From assembly GCF_014805625.2 (NCBI RefSeq), contig NW_023998432.1, positions 682,001 through 746,000 of the forward strand: DNA of 64,000 nucleotides, in the 5' to 3' direction. This document shows positions 52,455 to 62,850 of the stretch, one piece after another. The number at the start of each line of letters is the position of its first letter. Positions within the stretch are counted from its first letter, which is position 1. The translations under genes were made by a program, and so were the position numbers. The notes under the pieces were generated by a model that did no database searches, was not told the origin of the DNA, and saw nothing but the letters and a program-made list of their open reading frames with translations. The stretch comes from Glossina fuscipes. Its lineage: Eukaryota; Arthropoda; Insecta; Diptera; Glossinidae.

Positions 52455-52884
52455 GGTTGCAGTTTCCGTTAAATGGCTTTGAGTTCAAAAATGACTCCAC
52501 CTGTTTGGAGTGATGGATCCAATCCGCTTTATCTAGGAGGAATTTTGCCTGTTTTGCTGGAGTAGCAGAAGACATTGAAAGTCTAAGATCGATTATGATT
52601 GGAAAGTGATCACTATTATGTAGATCATCATAAATAGACCAGGAGACCAAAGGAAGAAGTGAGGGAGAGCAACATGTTAAATCAATACGTGAAAAAGTAT
52701 GATGAGTTGAAAAGTGCGTTGGTTTTCTATCATTTTAAATGCAGAGATTGTTTTGAATGAAGGCCTTTTCTAAAACAGTACCGCGAGTATTGTTCACTGT
52801 TGAGCCCCAGATGGTATTCCAACTATTAAAGTCGAGAGAGAATACGGAGAATAAATTGTAGAGTTCTTGCTGAGAAAACGATTG
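52414..52884 (-). repeat. Duplicated LINE segment, second copy
   Basis: About 471 bp, same orientation as 51628-52121. It lacks 23 bp spanning the endonuclease residues before DFNSWN, but keeps an open frame through VSWSIYDDLHNSDHFPIIID into MSSATPAKQAKFLL. That junction is broken in the other copy. It joins abruptly at 52413/52414 to endonuclease N-terminal sequence, so the element is rearranged: ORF1, segment copy, endonuclease N-half, segment, RT. Confidence 0.9.
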
Positions 52885-52986
52885 TCCCATTGCAGAATTT
52901 TAAAAACTTTGTTTAATTGTAGTGACATGAAGTGGAAAGTAGGTTAAGTTGACATGTCAAGTTGAGAACTGGTGATTTTGGGGAAT

Positions 52987-54083
52987 TTAGTTTATTAGAT
53001 TTTGGCATATGTGTTGTTGTTTTAATTTTTCCAATATTTGCTGTGGTTTTGGTTTTTCCAATACCACATCTTTGGCGGGCAATGGAACTGATTTGGCAAT
53101 GTAATTTTTGGTTGATGGTAGAACAGGTTTTTCATTGGAAGGAGTTTGAGTTAAACGCTTATTAGGCACGATTTGCGAGGCGACAACAGCGTAGGTATTG
53201 CTTTTGCTAATTCTTTGGGTTCCAGATGGATTAATTTCCCGGTATGTGCGTCGCGCTTCACCCATGCTACAGTAATTTTCTGTTTTGATTATAAGAATTT
53301 CACGCATTTGTATAAAACGTGGGCATTGTTTGTCTAACGCCGAGTGTTGATCGTTGCAGTGTTGACAGAAGCTACGCGTACAGTTCTCAGCATGTGGAGG
53401 AAGACCACAGTTAGCTCAGGATGGAGGACTGGTGCATCTTTTTGCCGTATGACCTAGGCGTTGGCAGTTTTTACACCTCATAGGATTTGGAATGTAGAGT
53501 TCTACTTTACATTTTTACCAAGCTACATCAACCGTTGCCGGTAACCGATAGCGGTCAAAAGTCAAAATAATTCTTCCTGTAACAGAGCTGGTTTTTCCAT
53601 CGTCATTTAATTTGGTGAATTTGTAGACTTCGGTCATTCCTCGACTGCCCATTTCGCGAACAACTTTATCTTCCGGCACATGCTTTAAGCATGGGGCATA
53701 AACTACACCTTCATCGACTTCAGTTTGTCATGCAGTTTAGCGGATATAGCACATAAATTAGCTAATGATTTCGATTTTATGAGCTTTTCGGTTGCGCTCA
53801 GGTTCCCAGCGAGGACCAGTAAATTCCAATCGCGTAAAATCGATATAGAGTCTATATATGTTGAAATGCTATCTAGTGCTTTTTTAATAGCGAAAGGGCT
53901 GATTTGTTAAATTGTTATGGAGGGATCAGTTGGAGAAATCACAACATAGTTTTTGTCAACAGGAATGATGTCACTGGTTGGCAACACCGGAAATTCGGAA
54001 TTTTTAATTTTTTTTCTTTCGGGGGATAAGTCTGCTAATAGATGGAATCTATTTGAGTTTTTATCTGGCGGCCCCGGGGCCAT
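52987..54083 (-). pseudogene. LINE ORF1 (gag-like, three CCHC zinc knuckles), broken
   Basis: Start chosen at the ATG whose first base is 54083 (M-A-P-G-P-P-D-K). The N-terminal part runs FHLLADLSPERKK to an in-frame stop after DPSITI, then IKKALDSIS...KLHDKLKSM, where a frameshift occurs. Next comes VYAPCLKHVPEDKVVREMG...GRIILTFDRYRLPATVDVAW, a TAA stop where a Y codon is expected, then KVELYIPNPM. Three zinc knuckles follow: CKNCQRLGHTAKRC; a second whose first cysteine codon is now TGA (remaining C-G-L-P-P-H-A-E-N-C); and CQHCNDQHSALDKQC (CX2CX3HX6C). The tail, to 52987, is rich in K/P/Q. Role in active relatives: RNA-binding protein of the ribonucleoprotein particle. Confidence 0.85.
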
Positions 54084-54410
54084 TATCCCTTATGGTTGTC
54101 TATTATTTAGTAAATTGGGAAAGAACCACTCACTTGAAAAGGTTTGGGAACTGCTGAGGATAATGACAATTGTTTTCAATATGTTATTTTTCTTTTATGT
54201 TTTTTGTTTTTTGTTTTTTGTTTTTTTTTTTGATTTTTTATTATAATTACAGAAAAAGAAAACAATTATCGTATCTCCGACAATCAGTTTTTGTAAAACC
54301 ACAGAAAACACACGAGTTAAACAGAGAAAAACACCGAAAACAATTAAAAAATCGTAGACGAAAAACAAAACACGCACTACTCAGAACACAAGTCGATGTC
54401 GAAAAAGGAG
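54084..54410 (-). other. LINE 5' UTR
   Basis: The stretch between the target duplication and the ORF1 start. On the minus strand it begins CTCCTTTTTCGACATCG and contains an A-rich run with CAAAAAA units near 54195-54235. LINEs of this group usually carry an internal promoter here, but I cannot point to a specific box. Frames on either strand here are chance. Confidence 0.6.
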
Positions 54411-54423
54411 ATAAAAAAGTAAT

Positions 54424-54780
54424 AATGAGCACTTGCCGACAAAAGCAACATGCAGATTCAAGCAATATGTGCCGAATAGGCCCACCAATCTTGATATAAA
54501 ATTATGGCTAGCATCTGATGTTCAAACTAAATATATTGTGAATGGGTTTCCTTATTTAGGAAATGATGAGACACGGGTAATATCACAGCTTCTAAGCGAA
54601 TTTGTCGTGCTCAAACTTACTGAGGCATTCACTACGAGGGGAAAAAATAACTACTGACTGAGCTTTTCACAAGTTTACCGCTGGCTTTTTCCTAGTCAAA
54701 AAAACTGGAAACAAACGGGAAATACTGAAAATTTGCAAAACAAAGAAGGATGCTATGGCTAGATTTTCATCATTACTGTA
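54424..54780 (+). pseudogene. piggyBac-like transposase, catalytic-core fragment
   Basis: The frame through 54433 reads LPTKATCRFKQYVPNRPT, then IKLWLASD, YIVNGFPYLG, ETR, LSEFVVLKL. This is the region right after the first catalytic aspartate of DDE_Tnp_1_7 transposases. After a frameshift near 54655 another frame gives TTD, a stop, then GFFLVKK and KTKKDAMARFSSLL, matching the second-aspartate region and the stretch beyond it. The TTD aspartate is kept. The D-E-Q-L aspartate region is degraded (N-N-E-H-L). The third aspartate and the cysteine-rich C-terminus are absent. About 200 residues expected between the N-terminal fragment and this one are missing. Non-functional. Confidence 0.85.
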
Positions 54781-54921
54781 ACTTGAAATTCATCTTGTAA
54801 GAAATTCATTTTTCAATAAATATAAAAAGTTTTTATTAGTACGTACTTTCTAAAGACCAGTCAGATTGACTGGTTTTTATAGAAATAGGTTCGTCTCGAG
54901 TTTCGGTAGTTCTAGTGTTAA

Positions 54922-57900
54922 CGATGGGGCATAACGGACTATAATACGTTTTCTTGTAATTTTTTTTTCGTGATTAGTTGCTTTATTACAACTTACCTCT
55001 TTAGAGGTGTAAATTGAATGTTTCACTTTAAAAGAAGAATTCGTAAAGTAACTAAAAATCTACGAGAATACAAAATTAGAGATCTTACTTAGCATATCAG
55101 AAATGATTCACCCTATAAAAGGAACTACAATACCAGATACAGTCCAAATTGCAATGGGCTTTTGAAGAACTGATCAAAATAATGAAAATAAATAGAATTG
55201 TCTTCAGTTTATTTACTGTAACATTCATGCGCTTCATCATAAATTATATAATTATTATTTTCAAATAGATTCAAAAACAATGTTCTTAGGAAATTTTAGC
55301 GAGTCGCTTCCGAACAACAATAACAATTATTGATCATGGTGATTGACATTCAAATCGGACATAAAATTTTATGCGACCGAGTTTATAGTGAAATTGAGAA
55401 ACGCCAAACAAACGAGGAACAAAACTTTTCAACCAATATCTTTAACATAGCTTCGGACGTAACAGCGATCAACACAAATTGACTATTTAGTCGACCATTA
55501 ATGTCAAATATTTCTAATATGTATATAATGAGTACTTTTTAACAAAGAAAATTTACCAAAAACTCTAAATTGTTCATTGTACCAGAGCAAAGTAATTGTT
55601 TAGCAGGGATGATGCGGAATTTTTGTCGAATTATGCGTAATGAAGAGAAAAATATGTAGTTAAATGTTATCCACGAGCTTATATGAGTGTAAACAGTGTA
55701 AAAATAGTTACGTTATATGTTTGCTCGTTATATCTAACTACGTATATGTAAATGTATGTTTATTGCACATATTATTCCCGACAGCAAAGCGTTCAAATAT
55801 TTACAAGCATTAACATCATACTCGTATCCCTATAATTGCTTCATTTACTTTAGCTTCTAAATAAAAATTCAAACAGAAATACAAAATACGAATTTCATTG
55901 TACTGGCATAGTACATGGCAGAGGTAGCTTCAGACACGATTTAAATAAAATGAGAGCAAACTAGCTATATGCATGCCGAAGCCCCCTTCCACCATATTAC
56001 TTTTATTGCTACAAAATATATATGTATTTTTATTTTTATGGTTTTTTTTTTTTTCGATTATCAAACATTGTCTAGGATGTAGGTTAAGCTCGATACTATA
56101 AAGATTAAAAAAGAGTAAAAGAGGTGAAGAAAAAAGAAAAAAAGAAGAAAGTAAATTAAATTATTCTTTGACTCCATGATAACGAGAATGCACAACAGTT
56201 TGAATAGTTTAGTTTTCTCGTACAACAGTTGTGATGTTGTTCCGGACATTGTTGCTCTGCAATGTATGGTATATAAAATATCTTGTTGGTTTCCAAAAGC
56301 CACAGCAGCTGACAAAAGCGGGAATTGAATACAACAGACATACACAGGCACGCACGCACATAGTCCAACGAATTGAATTCATATCAAGTGACCACGAAAA
56401 TAAGTTAAAGAAGTTTTTCCCAATTAAAAATTCGTTTATCATCGATGTGAACGTCATTAGATGACTTGGAATTTTGTTATTACTTGTTATTGTTGCTCAT
56501 GCCGTTAGAGATTGCGGTATAACGACAGAGATTGGATGAGCTTCTAGGCGACTCCATAAGTACATTGTCAATATTTTCGCTTCCAAGCCAAATTAGTAGT
56601 GTTCGATTGCTTCCTTGTTAAGGTCCGTAAAAATTTAAGAGTAGATTTCAATTTGAAATTTTGAAAAGATTCGACAGCGTTCGAAAATTTATTTCGATTT
56701 ATACTATTGAACAGTTTTCGGTCGTAAGGTTCAAGAAAATTTCAGGCGAAATTTAAAGTTTACGCCAGTTTACGTAAACCTTATGTTTGTGCCAAGGAAA
56801 TGACAGACCGTATGTTTTTCTAGAAAATGCAGAGAAACGCTTCTGAGGTATTTTCCTACTTTAACGCCGCATTGAATAAAAATCATTTTTGCCTCCCTCA
56901 TCATCAATGCCTCCCTAATTCCGGTAAACATTTTTGCCGAGTTTTTCATCGATTATACACGTGCTTAACACCTAACTTTGAAGAGGTAATCGGGAAAGCG
57001 CAGATATTCGCTGATTAATCTATCTTATCCTCTTCCCTCATATAACCGAAAAAGAAGATTACATGGACACATTTTAGATTTTACTTTCCTGCCTGCGAAT
57101 AGTTCGTAGTGTTCATTTTTAAAATGGATATGTGAAAGCGACTTTGTAGTAGAATAAGCAGAAGACAATCTCCAACTTTTTGCAATTGAATGCAGACATG
57201 CAAACGGTCACGTTGGCTCACGTATGACTAACCCAGCAATTAAATTAAATCTTATGCTAATCAATAATAACAATTGTATGTTATATGACTTGTGATATGC
57301 ATAAATCGGAATCTTAGAAATGAAATGGAAAAATGAGTAAAACCTCGCCCACTAATATTTGGCTGCCTTGGTTTTACTTTTAATTTTTCCTTAGAAAAAT
57401 TGTTTGAGCCTTTCCACTGTTTAAAAATAATTCCAATATACGCACTCATAATCTGTAAGTTATTAAAATGTCGTGCCTGATCATTCTTGAAAAAATGTTA
57501 AACCGGCTTTTGGTATCGGTTTTACTATGTTGCATCCTTTGTTTTTTTTTTCCCGCAGTTTTTCGAGTTTCCAAACGACACTTTTTTTATTACTGTTTGG
57601 TAACTATGTTATTAGATTAAGCCTGTAACCAGGATAACGAAAATAATCTTGTTGGTTGCTGTTGCTATTGATTTCTTAAATGTCTTCTTCTTTCCCTTTA
57701 ACCCTTGTTATCTCTGATCTTAGAGGTGAACTAGTGTTATCATTCGAATTATATCAGGTGTGGAATTAATTCATTATTGTGTTTCTTACACGAAGATACT
57801 GCCACTTTTCATGTAAGCATTTGTCGAACTGTGACTTCGCCGCGGGAATGTACTAAGGAGTTCGGTGTTTTCCGTTTCCATTTTTATGTTTTCTGTTATT

Positions 57901-59851
57901 GTTATCCAAGTATCAATCATGCAGTCGATGCCTGCAGCGAATGCAATTAAAAGGAGTTGTACGTTTAATTGCTATTCCGCTTTTAAAGTTACTTCAAACA
58001 ATCAAGGTGGACAGGAAAGAGAAAGAAGAAGAAAGACAAAAAGTATAAAATTCGAATTAAAAATTAATATATATTTAAATTGACATCTATAGTTTGATTT
58101 ACGTAATATATTTGAATTGTATGTACTCCGCGTAAAACGACAATATTATAACTTTCGGTTTTCCGTTCTAGTACCTTAACCGTTTATATTTGCATGTTCT
58201 TTTAATACAAAATTGTTTCCTGTTTTTTCATTATATTGTTTCATGTTAATCCTGGAAAACTTGCGGCATATTATTCTGTCTAGACATTGACTGTATTTTT
58301 CCCTATAGTTTATTTACGTGGTCATATACAATATTTTCCCGTATTAAAACACACCGCAAACCGGCTTTTACACCAAGTAACAGAAGCGTGATAATTGCAA
58401 TAAAAATGTAGCAACAAACAATTGGTATGCGCAACGAACCGTTTAATTAAATTTTATTTATTTTCTTAAGGGTCTAATTTATTTGTGAGCAATAAAGTAT
58501 GTTTGTATTATTACACAACGAATTAAATTAGATACAAAACGTGCCAGACTATATGACGAGCGACAAAGCCAAAAGTATATGAAGAGCGTCTACATTGCTA
58601 CGCTTTTTCAAAAGAAAAAAAAAAGTAGAAAAATACTTATAATTTCTTTCTGGATGTATACAAGAGAGCTATCAAACATATATTGCAATATAGCTGCTCG
58701 CATGCTCACAGTTGCGATCTAATATATTCCTCATATGGATGTAATGAGGTAAATGCCTCATAAGCGATTACCTTGATTATGCGGGCAGTGAATAGAACAA
58801 GATAATATGAACTAAATGTTTAGTCAAAATATGGATGAACCATGCACTCTTACGGCCAAGGGAAAACGCTAGGGAAACATGATAACTGATTTTTTGTAAC
58901 AAAAATTAGACGATTTCGACTTGGATTTTGTCTGGTTTCAATCAATATTTCGCAACAAAATCAATTTATTGCGAGAAGAGTTCAATGATTGTTTAATTTA
59001 AAAAAATGCTTATATGGGCGTTTGTCAAAAAGATCATCCGGATCATAATTCCATTGGACATTGGTTACCTTGAAGCATTGGCTTACTCCAGTAAACCAAA
59101 GTTTTCAATGATTTCATTCACCACGTTTACCCTTCTTATTGATGAAATGAAAGTAGATTTATGTGTAAGCAGAGCTAACAATTGATGTTCTAGAATTGAA
59201 TTATTGCAGAAATGCAGAGCCCTTCATCTACACGAAACCATTTTTTAATACAAATGACATTAACCAATAGCCAAAATAAACCATATTGATATCTTTTGCC
59301 GTTTTGCTTTTATTTCAAAGTCAAAATTTACACATATATACGTAAGTAAAATACTGTTATGCAATTCGCTTTTATAAGATACTGTCCGTATCACTGGATT
59401 GCGGATACTTTATTCAAGAGAAATACACTTCAAAGTTCTTTTATTTACAATTATATTTCTTTCAATGTGGGATTATTTACAAATTAATTTTTTTTGGCGA
59501 TACGTTCGACTGCTTAACTCAAATATTCTTTTTCTACTCTACTGTCTTTCACAAATATTCTATTTATATACATATTTGCCACCATATTACTAGTACCTAA
59601 TTTTATAACTTGATTCTTAATTCGTTAACCTGCTTTTGTTGGTAATCGTTTTCATTGGCCTGCAGCTCCATCAAGCGCCTGCGGATATGCACTTTGTTGT
59701 TACCTGTCTGCTTTTCCGCTAATCGCTTTCATCGGTCTGCAGCTGCATGACGCCACGCAAATGTACATTTGAATTTTTTTCTCTTTAAGGAATTTATTAT
59801 TTTAGAAAATGCCTTAGCTGGAATCAACTAGATTTGGGATTTCCGTAACAA
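54922..59851. other. Unassigned AT-rich stretch
   Basis: No gene or classifiable element recognised. Several 60-96 codon frames (56061-56351, 56209-56457, 56231-56464, 57865-58083) overlap on opposite strands and lack motifs. Confidence 0.5.
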
Positions 59852-59859
59852 TACGTTTG

Positions 59860-60049
59860 TATCCGCCTGAGCGGTCGAGTAGGGAAGAGTCTCGAATAGC
59901 AACTCAATGGTCGTGGGTTCAAATCTCTAGTGCGATAGAGTTTTTAACGAAGCCGAAAGCCTTGGAGGCTAGTGATTTAAGACTTTAGTCTTGGAATTTA
60001 TTTCTCTTAGAATTTATTCTCTGGCTAGATTTATAATAATAATAATAAC
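59860..60049 (+). mobile_element. tRNA-derived SINE, copy 2, with target duplication
   Basis: It starts TATCCGCCTGAGCGGTCGAG (A-box region), has a GAGTCTCG...CAACTC arm, a B box GGGTTCAAATCTC (59914-59926), a body with GCCGAAAGCCTTGGAGGC, then TTTAGTCTTGGAATTTATTTC and ends in TAATAATAATAATAAC. It is flanked by an exact 8-bp duplication, TACGTTTG, at 59852-59859 and 60050-60057. About 190 bp; no coding capacity. The 3' third matches the I-like LINE tail, so that LINE type is the likely source of its mobilising enzyme. Confidence 0.9.
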
Positions 60050-60057
60050 TACGTTTG

Positions 60058-60339
60058 CATCATAGTTCTTTAAAAACTGTTCTTATCCAAAACAAGCTGA
60101 TACTACTTTAAATTTTGACCGAAATGGAATTTCGATTGCGGGCACTTGAGTGGATCGATAGAGAACATTGATGCCTAAGCTTTTCAGGTCTCTTAAAGTT
60201 GATAACTACTTGCCACATATCGTTGATCTACAACCCTAATAGTTTCTTGTTTATTAATTAATAAACTTAATAAAATTAATAAAAATATATCCATTTTGGT
60301 TATAAAAGTAATGCCTATTCTTAAATTACTTTAACGTAC
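60058..60339. other. Unassigned spacer
   Basis: No feature recognised. A run of TTAATTAATAAA-like AT repeats occurs near 60250-60290. Confidence 0.5.
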
Positions 60340-60705
60340 TTAACGTACGTTATAAAGAGCAGAAGCAAATCCGTGAATCAGCTGCTGGAATACATTTTTA
60401 TTGTTTTTTATTTGCATCTCATTGGTCATAATATCCTGTCGCGAGATATTCTTGTTTACAAAAATGTAAAACTTAATGTAATCGCAAACAATGCTCATAT
60501 ACTCGACTCTTTTCGTTTCCAAGGATGGGTAATGAAAGTCAATTAATTTTTTTAACTTATCGCACTTATTTCTGGCTCGACCGGAGTATTCGTAGAAAAT
60601 TTCATAAGACAAATAACAATGAAAAATAAGTAAGAAAGAGAAAATTGTAAACAAATAATGAATCAGGTCGCATAAACTGTTAAAATACGGATTGTAAGTT
60701 TTCAT
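60340..60705 (-). CDS. Hypothetical 121-residue ORF with one possible membrane segment
   Basis: An ATG-to-stop frame of 121 codons on the minus strand. Residues about 14-33 (LIHYLFTIFSFLLIFHCYLS) are hydrophobic enough for a signal anchor. The rest is charged and not low-complexity (SGRARNKCDKLKKLIDFHYP, KRVEYMSIVCDYIK). I do not recognise a family. It could be a small gene, an exon or gene fragment, or chance in AT-rich DNA. No promoter or splice evidence was found. Confidence 0.22.
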   Translation of the reverse strand: MKTYNPYFNSLCDLIHYLFTIFSFLLIFHCYLSYEIFYEYSGRARNKCDKLKKLIDFHYPSLETKRVEYMSIVCDYIKFYIFVNKNISRQDIMTNEMQIKNNKNVFQQLIHGFASALYNVR

Positions 60706-61445
60706 TTATCGTAGGCATGCTATCGGTCGGATCAAGCCTAACTCTTTTATACTATGACCTTTAGTTAATGCCTGCAATTCGTTTCAAATGAAACAATCAA
60801 GTTAGTGAACTCATTGTCCTGAGTGGATAGAAAATATAACAAAAGCACGAAAAAATGAAAAGTTAAAAAAAAAAAGAAAACTAACAAACAAATGTTCCGG
60901 CATATTACGAATAACATGTAATTGAAATATAGCCGCCAGTCAATTAAGAGAACACTGAAAATCACTTAAAAAAAGCAAAAACAAAAAATGCTCTTACGCA
61001 GGTTGCATAAAAAGTTATTCCCGGGCAAATTGAAGCCAAATGCAAAGAAAGGTCATTTACAAAAGAGTTTCGCATTTGTTACTACCGTACCTACAAAAAA
61101 AGGGCCACTTTAAAAATTATTATTTACAATTACTATCGGCCTCTATACGTGAATGTAAATGTTTGCATGTATGGGGGGGGGGGGTCACTTTACAAACCTA
61201 CGACCAAGTTAATTATGATTACGCCGTAACTACAAACCGCGAAATATAACCCATGAAAAAATGAACTTTAAAATCAAAGCCAAACAAAGCCAAAACAATT
61301 CATGCTCCGCCAGTAATACAAAGTACACTAAATTGAAGTTTTTTTTTGGTTAATTGAAATGCAATATTTTTCCGCAATGAGTTCGTGTTAAGCACATAAT
61401 ATCCTCTGGACGTATCGCTTTTCCTTTCTTTTGTTTGTTATATTT
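60706..61445. other. Unassigned spacer with G run
   Basis: No gene recognised. A 12-nt G run at 61173-61184 is unusual in such AT-rich DNA. Confidence 0.5.
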
Positions 61446-62152
61446 ATACCCATCACCGAAGGATCAGGGCTATATTCATTTTATCAAGACGTTTGTAACG
61501 CCAACAAAGCAGCATTAGAGGCCCCACAACGTATATATAGTCTTGATCAGCATCAAATTCTAAATCCATTTAAGCAAATCCATCTATGTAATCATCGCCA
61601 CGTAAATTGAGAACACCTCTGTTTTTCAAAGTGAATGAAAAATTGGTTGTTCGCTCATTACTTATAAATTGTAGCAAATAAATGTACAAAAATGTTATCA
61701 CATATTATATGGGCGATGCTGTAGCATTTGTACACAAAAATGGAAAAAATTGACCATACCTACCCAATAAAAATATAATGTTTTTCTCAAGACGCAGAAA
61801 CCTCAAAAACCTCACAGAGTATATAAATTCTTGACCACTATCAAATTTAGAATGCACTTAAACATGTCGGTCTGTTCGTCTGTTCATTTGCCTGTTTGCG
61901 AAAGTTTATATTATTTGTGGTAAACATTCTCCCTTTAGATATCGCCTACAAATTTGCAAAAGAATTTGGAATTGCCCTAAAATTTTCAAAGGACGCGCCT
62001 ATAACGTCCACATGCCTATGCGACAACAACTTTTATTTTGCATATTATAGAGCAAGAAAATTTTGATCTTCTACTTATTTTGTCTTTTTTCGGATAACTG
62101 TGATGGTTATAGAAAATTCGGTCCCGATCGAATTTAATTTTCTTACTTGTTT
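61446..62152 (+). repeat. Dispersed repeat family R1, copy b (about 700 bp)
   Basis: Starts ATACCCATCACCGAAGGATC and ends ATTCGGTCCCGATCGAATTT, AATTTTCTTACTTGTTTT. It is collinear with copy a at 7691-8389, including CTTGATCAGCATCAAATTCT, ACATGTCGGTCTGTTCG and CTATGCGACAACAACTTTTA blocks. The second inverted-repeat arm is degraded (CTGTGATGGTTATAG). Confidence 0.78.
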
Positions 62153-62554
62153 TCTTTGCAGATTCTCAAGATTTGGTAAATATATATGATTTTATAAGTG
62201 AGAAAAAATGAAATATAACAATAACTTGTAAAGTGATTAAGGGAAACAAACAAGAATGTATCATTACAAGACATTACAAGAACATAGTTTGTTCTATACG
62301 GTAAGCCCATATATGTGAAAGTCATATAATGTAAGTTTCTCTTTAGCAAAAGATTTCTATGAATCAAGAAGAGCGTTGCCCAAAATATATTAGTTTTCGT
62401 AAATACCATATAACGATGGTAATGGCTATCTCGAACAGCGGCGTTCATTTCAGGTGGAGGAGTTGACGATTATGAATTGCAGATTTTTTGTAATATGACC
62501 AGTTAGTCGGGGGAACACGCCTACACGTTTAACAGAGTAACGATCACGAAAAAG

Positions 62555-62731
62555 TGGAGAGAGAGAGAGAGAAAGAGAGAGAGAAATATGGGTCGCCGTA
62601 GCCTTCGAGATGTGTGCTCGGTTGGTGGGTATTATGCCGAACACATAATAAAAGTACGGTCTACCGCACTAAGGATTGAACCCGGGTAGACGACTATATG
62701 ACCGCGCTTTTTATCATCTTGACAATGGATG
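62555..62731 (-). mobile_element. Probable second tRNA-derived SINE family
   Basis: Minus strand from 62731: CCATTGTCAAGATGATAAAA (A-box-like TTGTCAAGATG), GCGGTCATATAGTCGTC, then a strong B box CGGGTTCAATCCTTAG (62668-62683). A body with GTGTTCGGCATAATACCC and CTACGGCGACCC follows, and a (TC)n tract (62555-62584 on the plus strand as GA). Head plus body plus simple-repeat tail is SINE architecture. No second copy lies in the window and I found no target duplication. Confidence 0.5.
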
Positions 62732-62747
62732 GTTTATAGGATAATCT

Positions 62748-62850
62748 AATAGCTGTTGGTAAGACCTGGATGCGCTACGAATAGCCGTAGATTCGAAATT
62801 CAACTTCCGAACAGAGGCTTTCTATTCGTCCATCACTGCACGTCAAGCAC
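62748..62850 (+). mobile_element. Possible tRNA-like head, facing away from its neighbour
   Basis: GCTGTTGGTAAGACCTGGAT resembles an A box and AGATTCGAAATTC a weak B box, about 35 bp apart. It lies head to head with the minus-strand SINE candidate. Tentative. Confidence 0.3.

Larger units (their letters stand above)
48742..54410 (-). mobile_element. Full-length but decayed I-like LINE inside the piggyBac element
   Basis: Minus strand. The element is flanked by an 11-bp target duplication with one mismatch: ATAAGAAAGTA (48731-48741) and ATAAAAAAGTA (54411-54421). The order from 54410 downwards is 5' UTR, gag-like ORF1 with three zinc knuckles, AP endonuclease, reverse transcriptase, RNase H, a C-terminal cysteine/histidine motif and a 3' end in TAA-type repeats. 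RNase H downstream of RT plus a TAA-repeat tail are features of the I clade (I factor of Drosophila). The clade call is by feature, not by tree. Total about 5.67 kb including a 100-N gap (49702-49801). Many stops and frameshifts make it inactive. Confidence 0.88.
48100..54917 (+). mobile_element. piggyBac-like element, split by a LINE insertion
   Basis: Both ends abut TTAA (48096-48099 and 54918-54921), the piggyBac target site. Inward, the left end reads CGCTAGAAGTA and the right end, reversed, CACTAGAACTA (9 of 11 identical). Each end has a subterminal palindrome with the same arms, CCAGTCA / TGACTGG around a 3-bp loop (48116-48132; 54857-54873). The distance from the tip differs: 16 bp on the left, 44 bp on the right. 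Inside are two transposase fragments on the plus strand. Without the LINE the element is only about 1.1 kb, so it was already a deleted, non-autonomous copy. Confidence 0.88.

Noticed and set aside
54170..54499. 109-codon plus frame
   Set aside because: Runs through the LINE 5' UTR into the piggyBac fragment in the wrong frame; chance.
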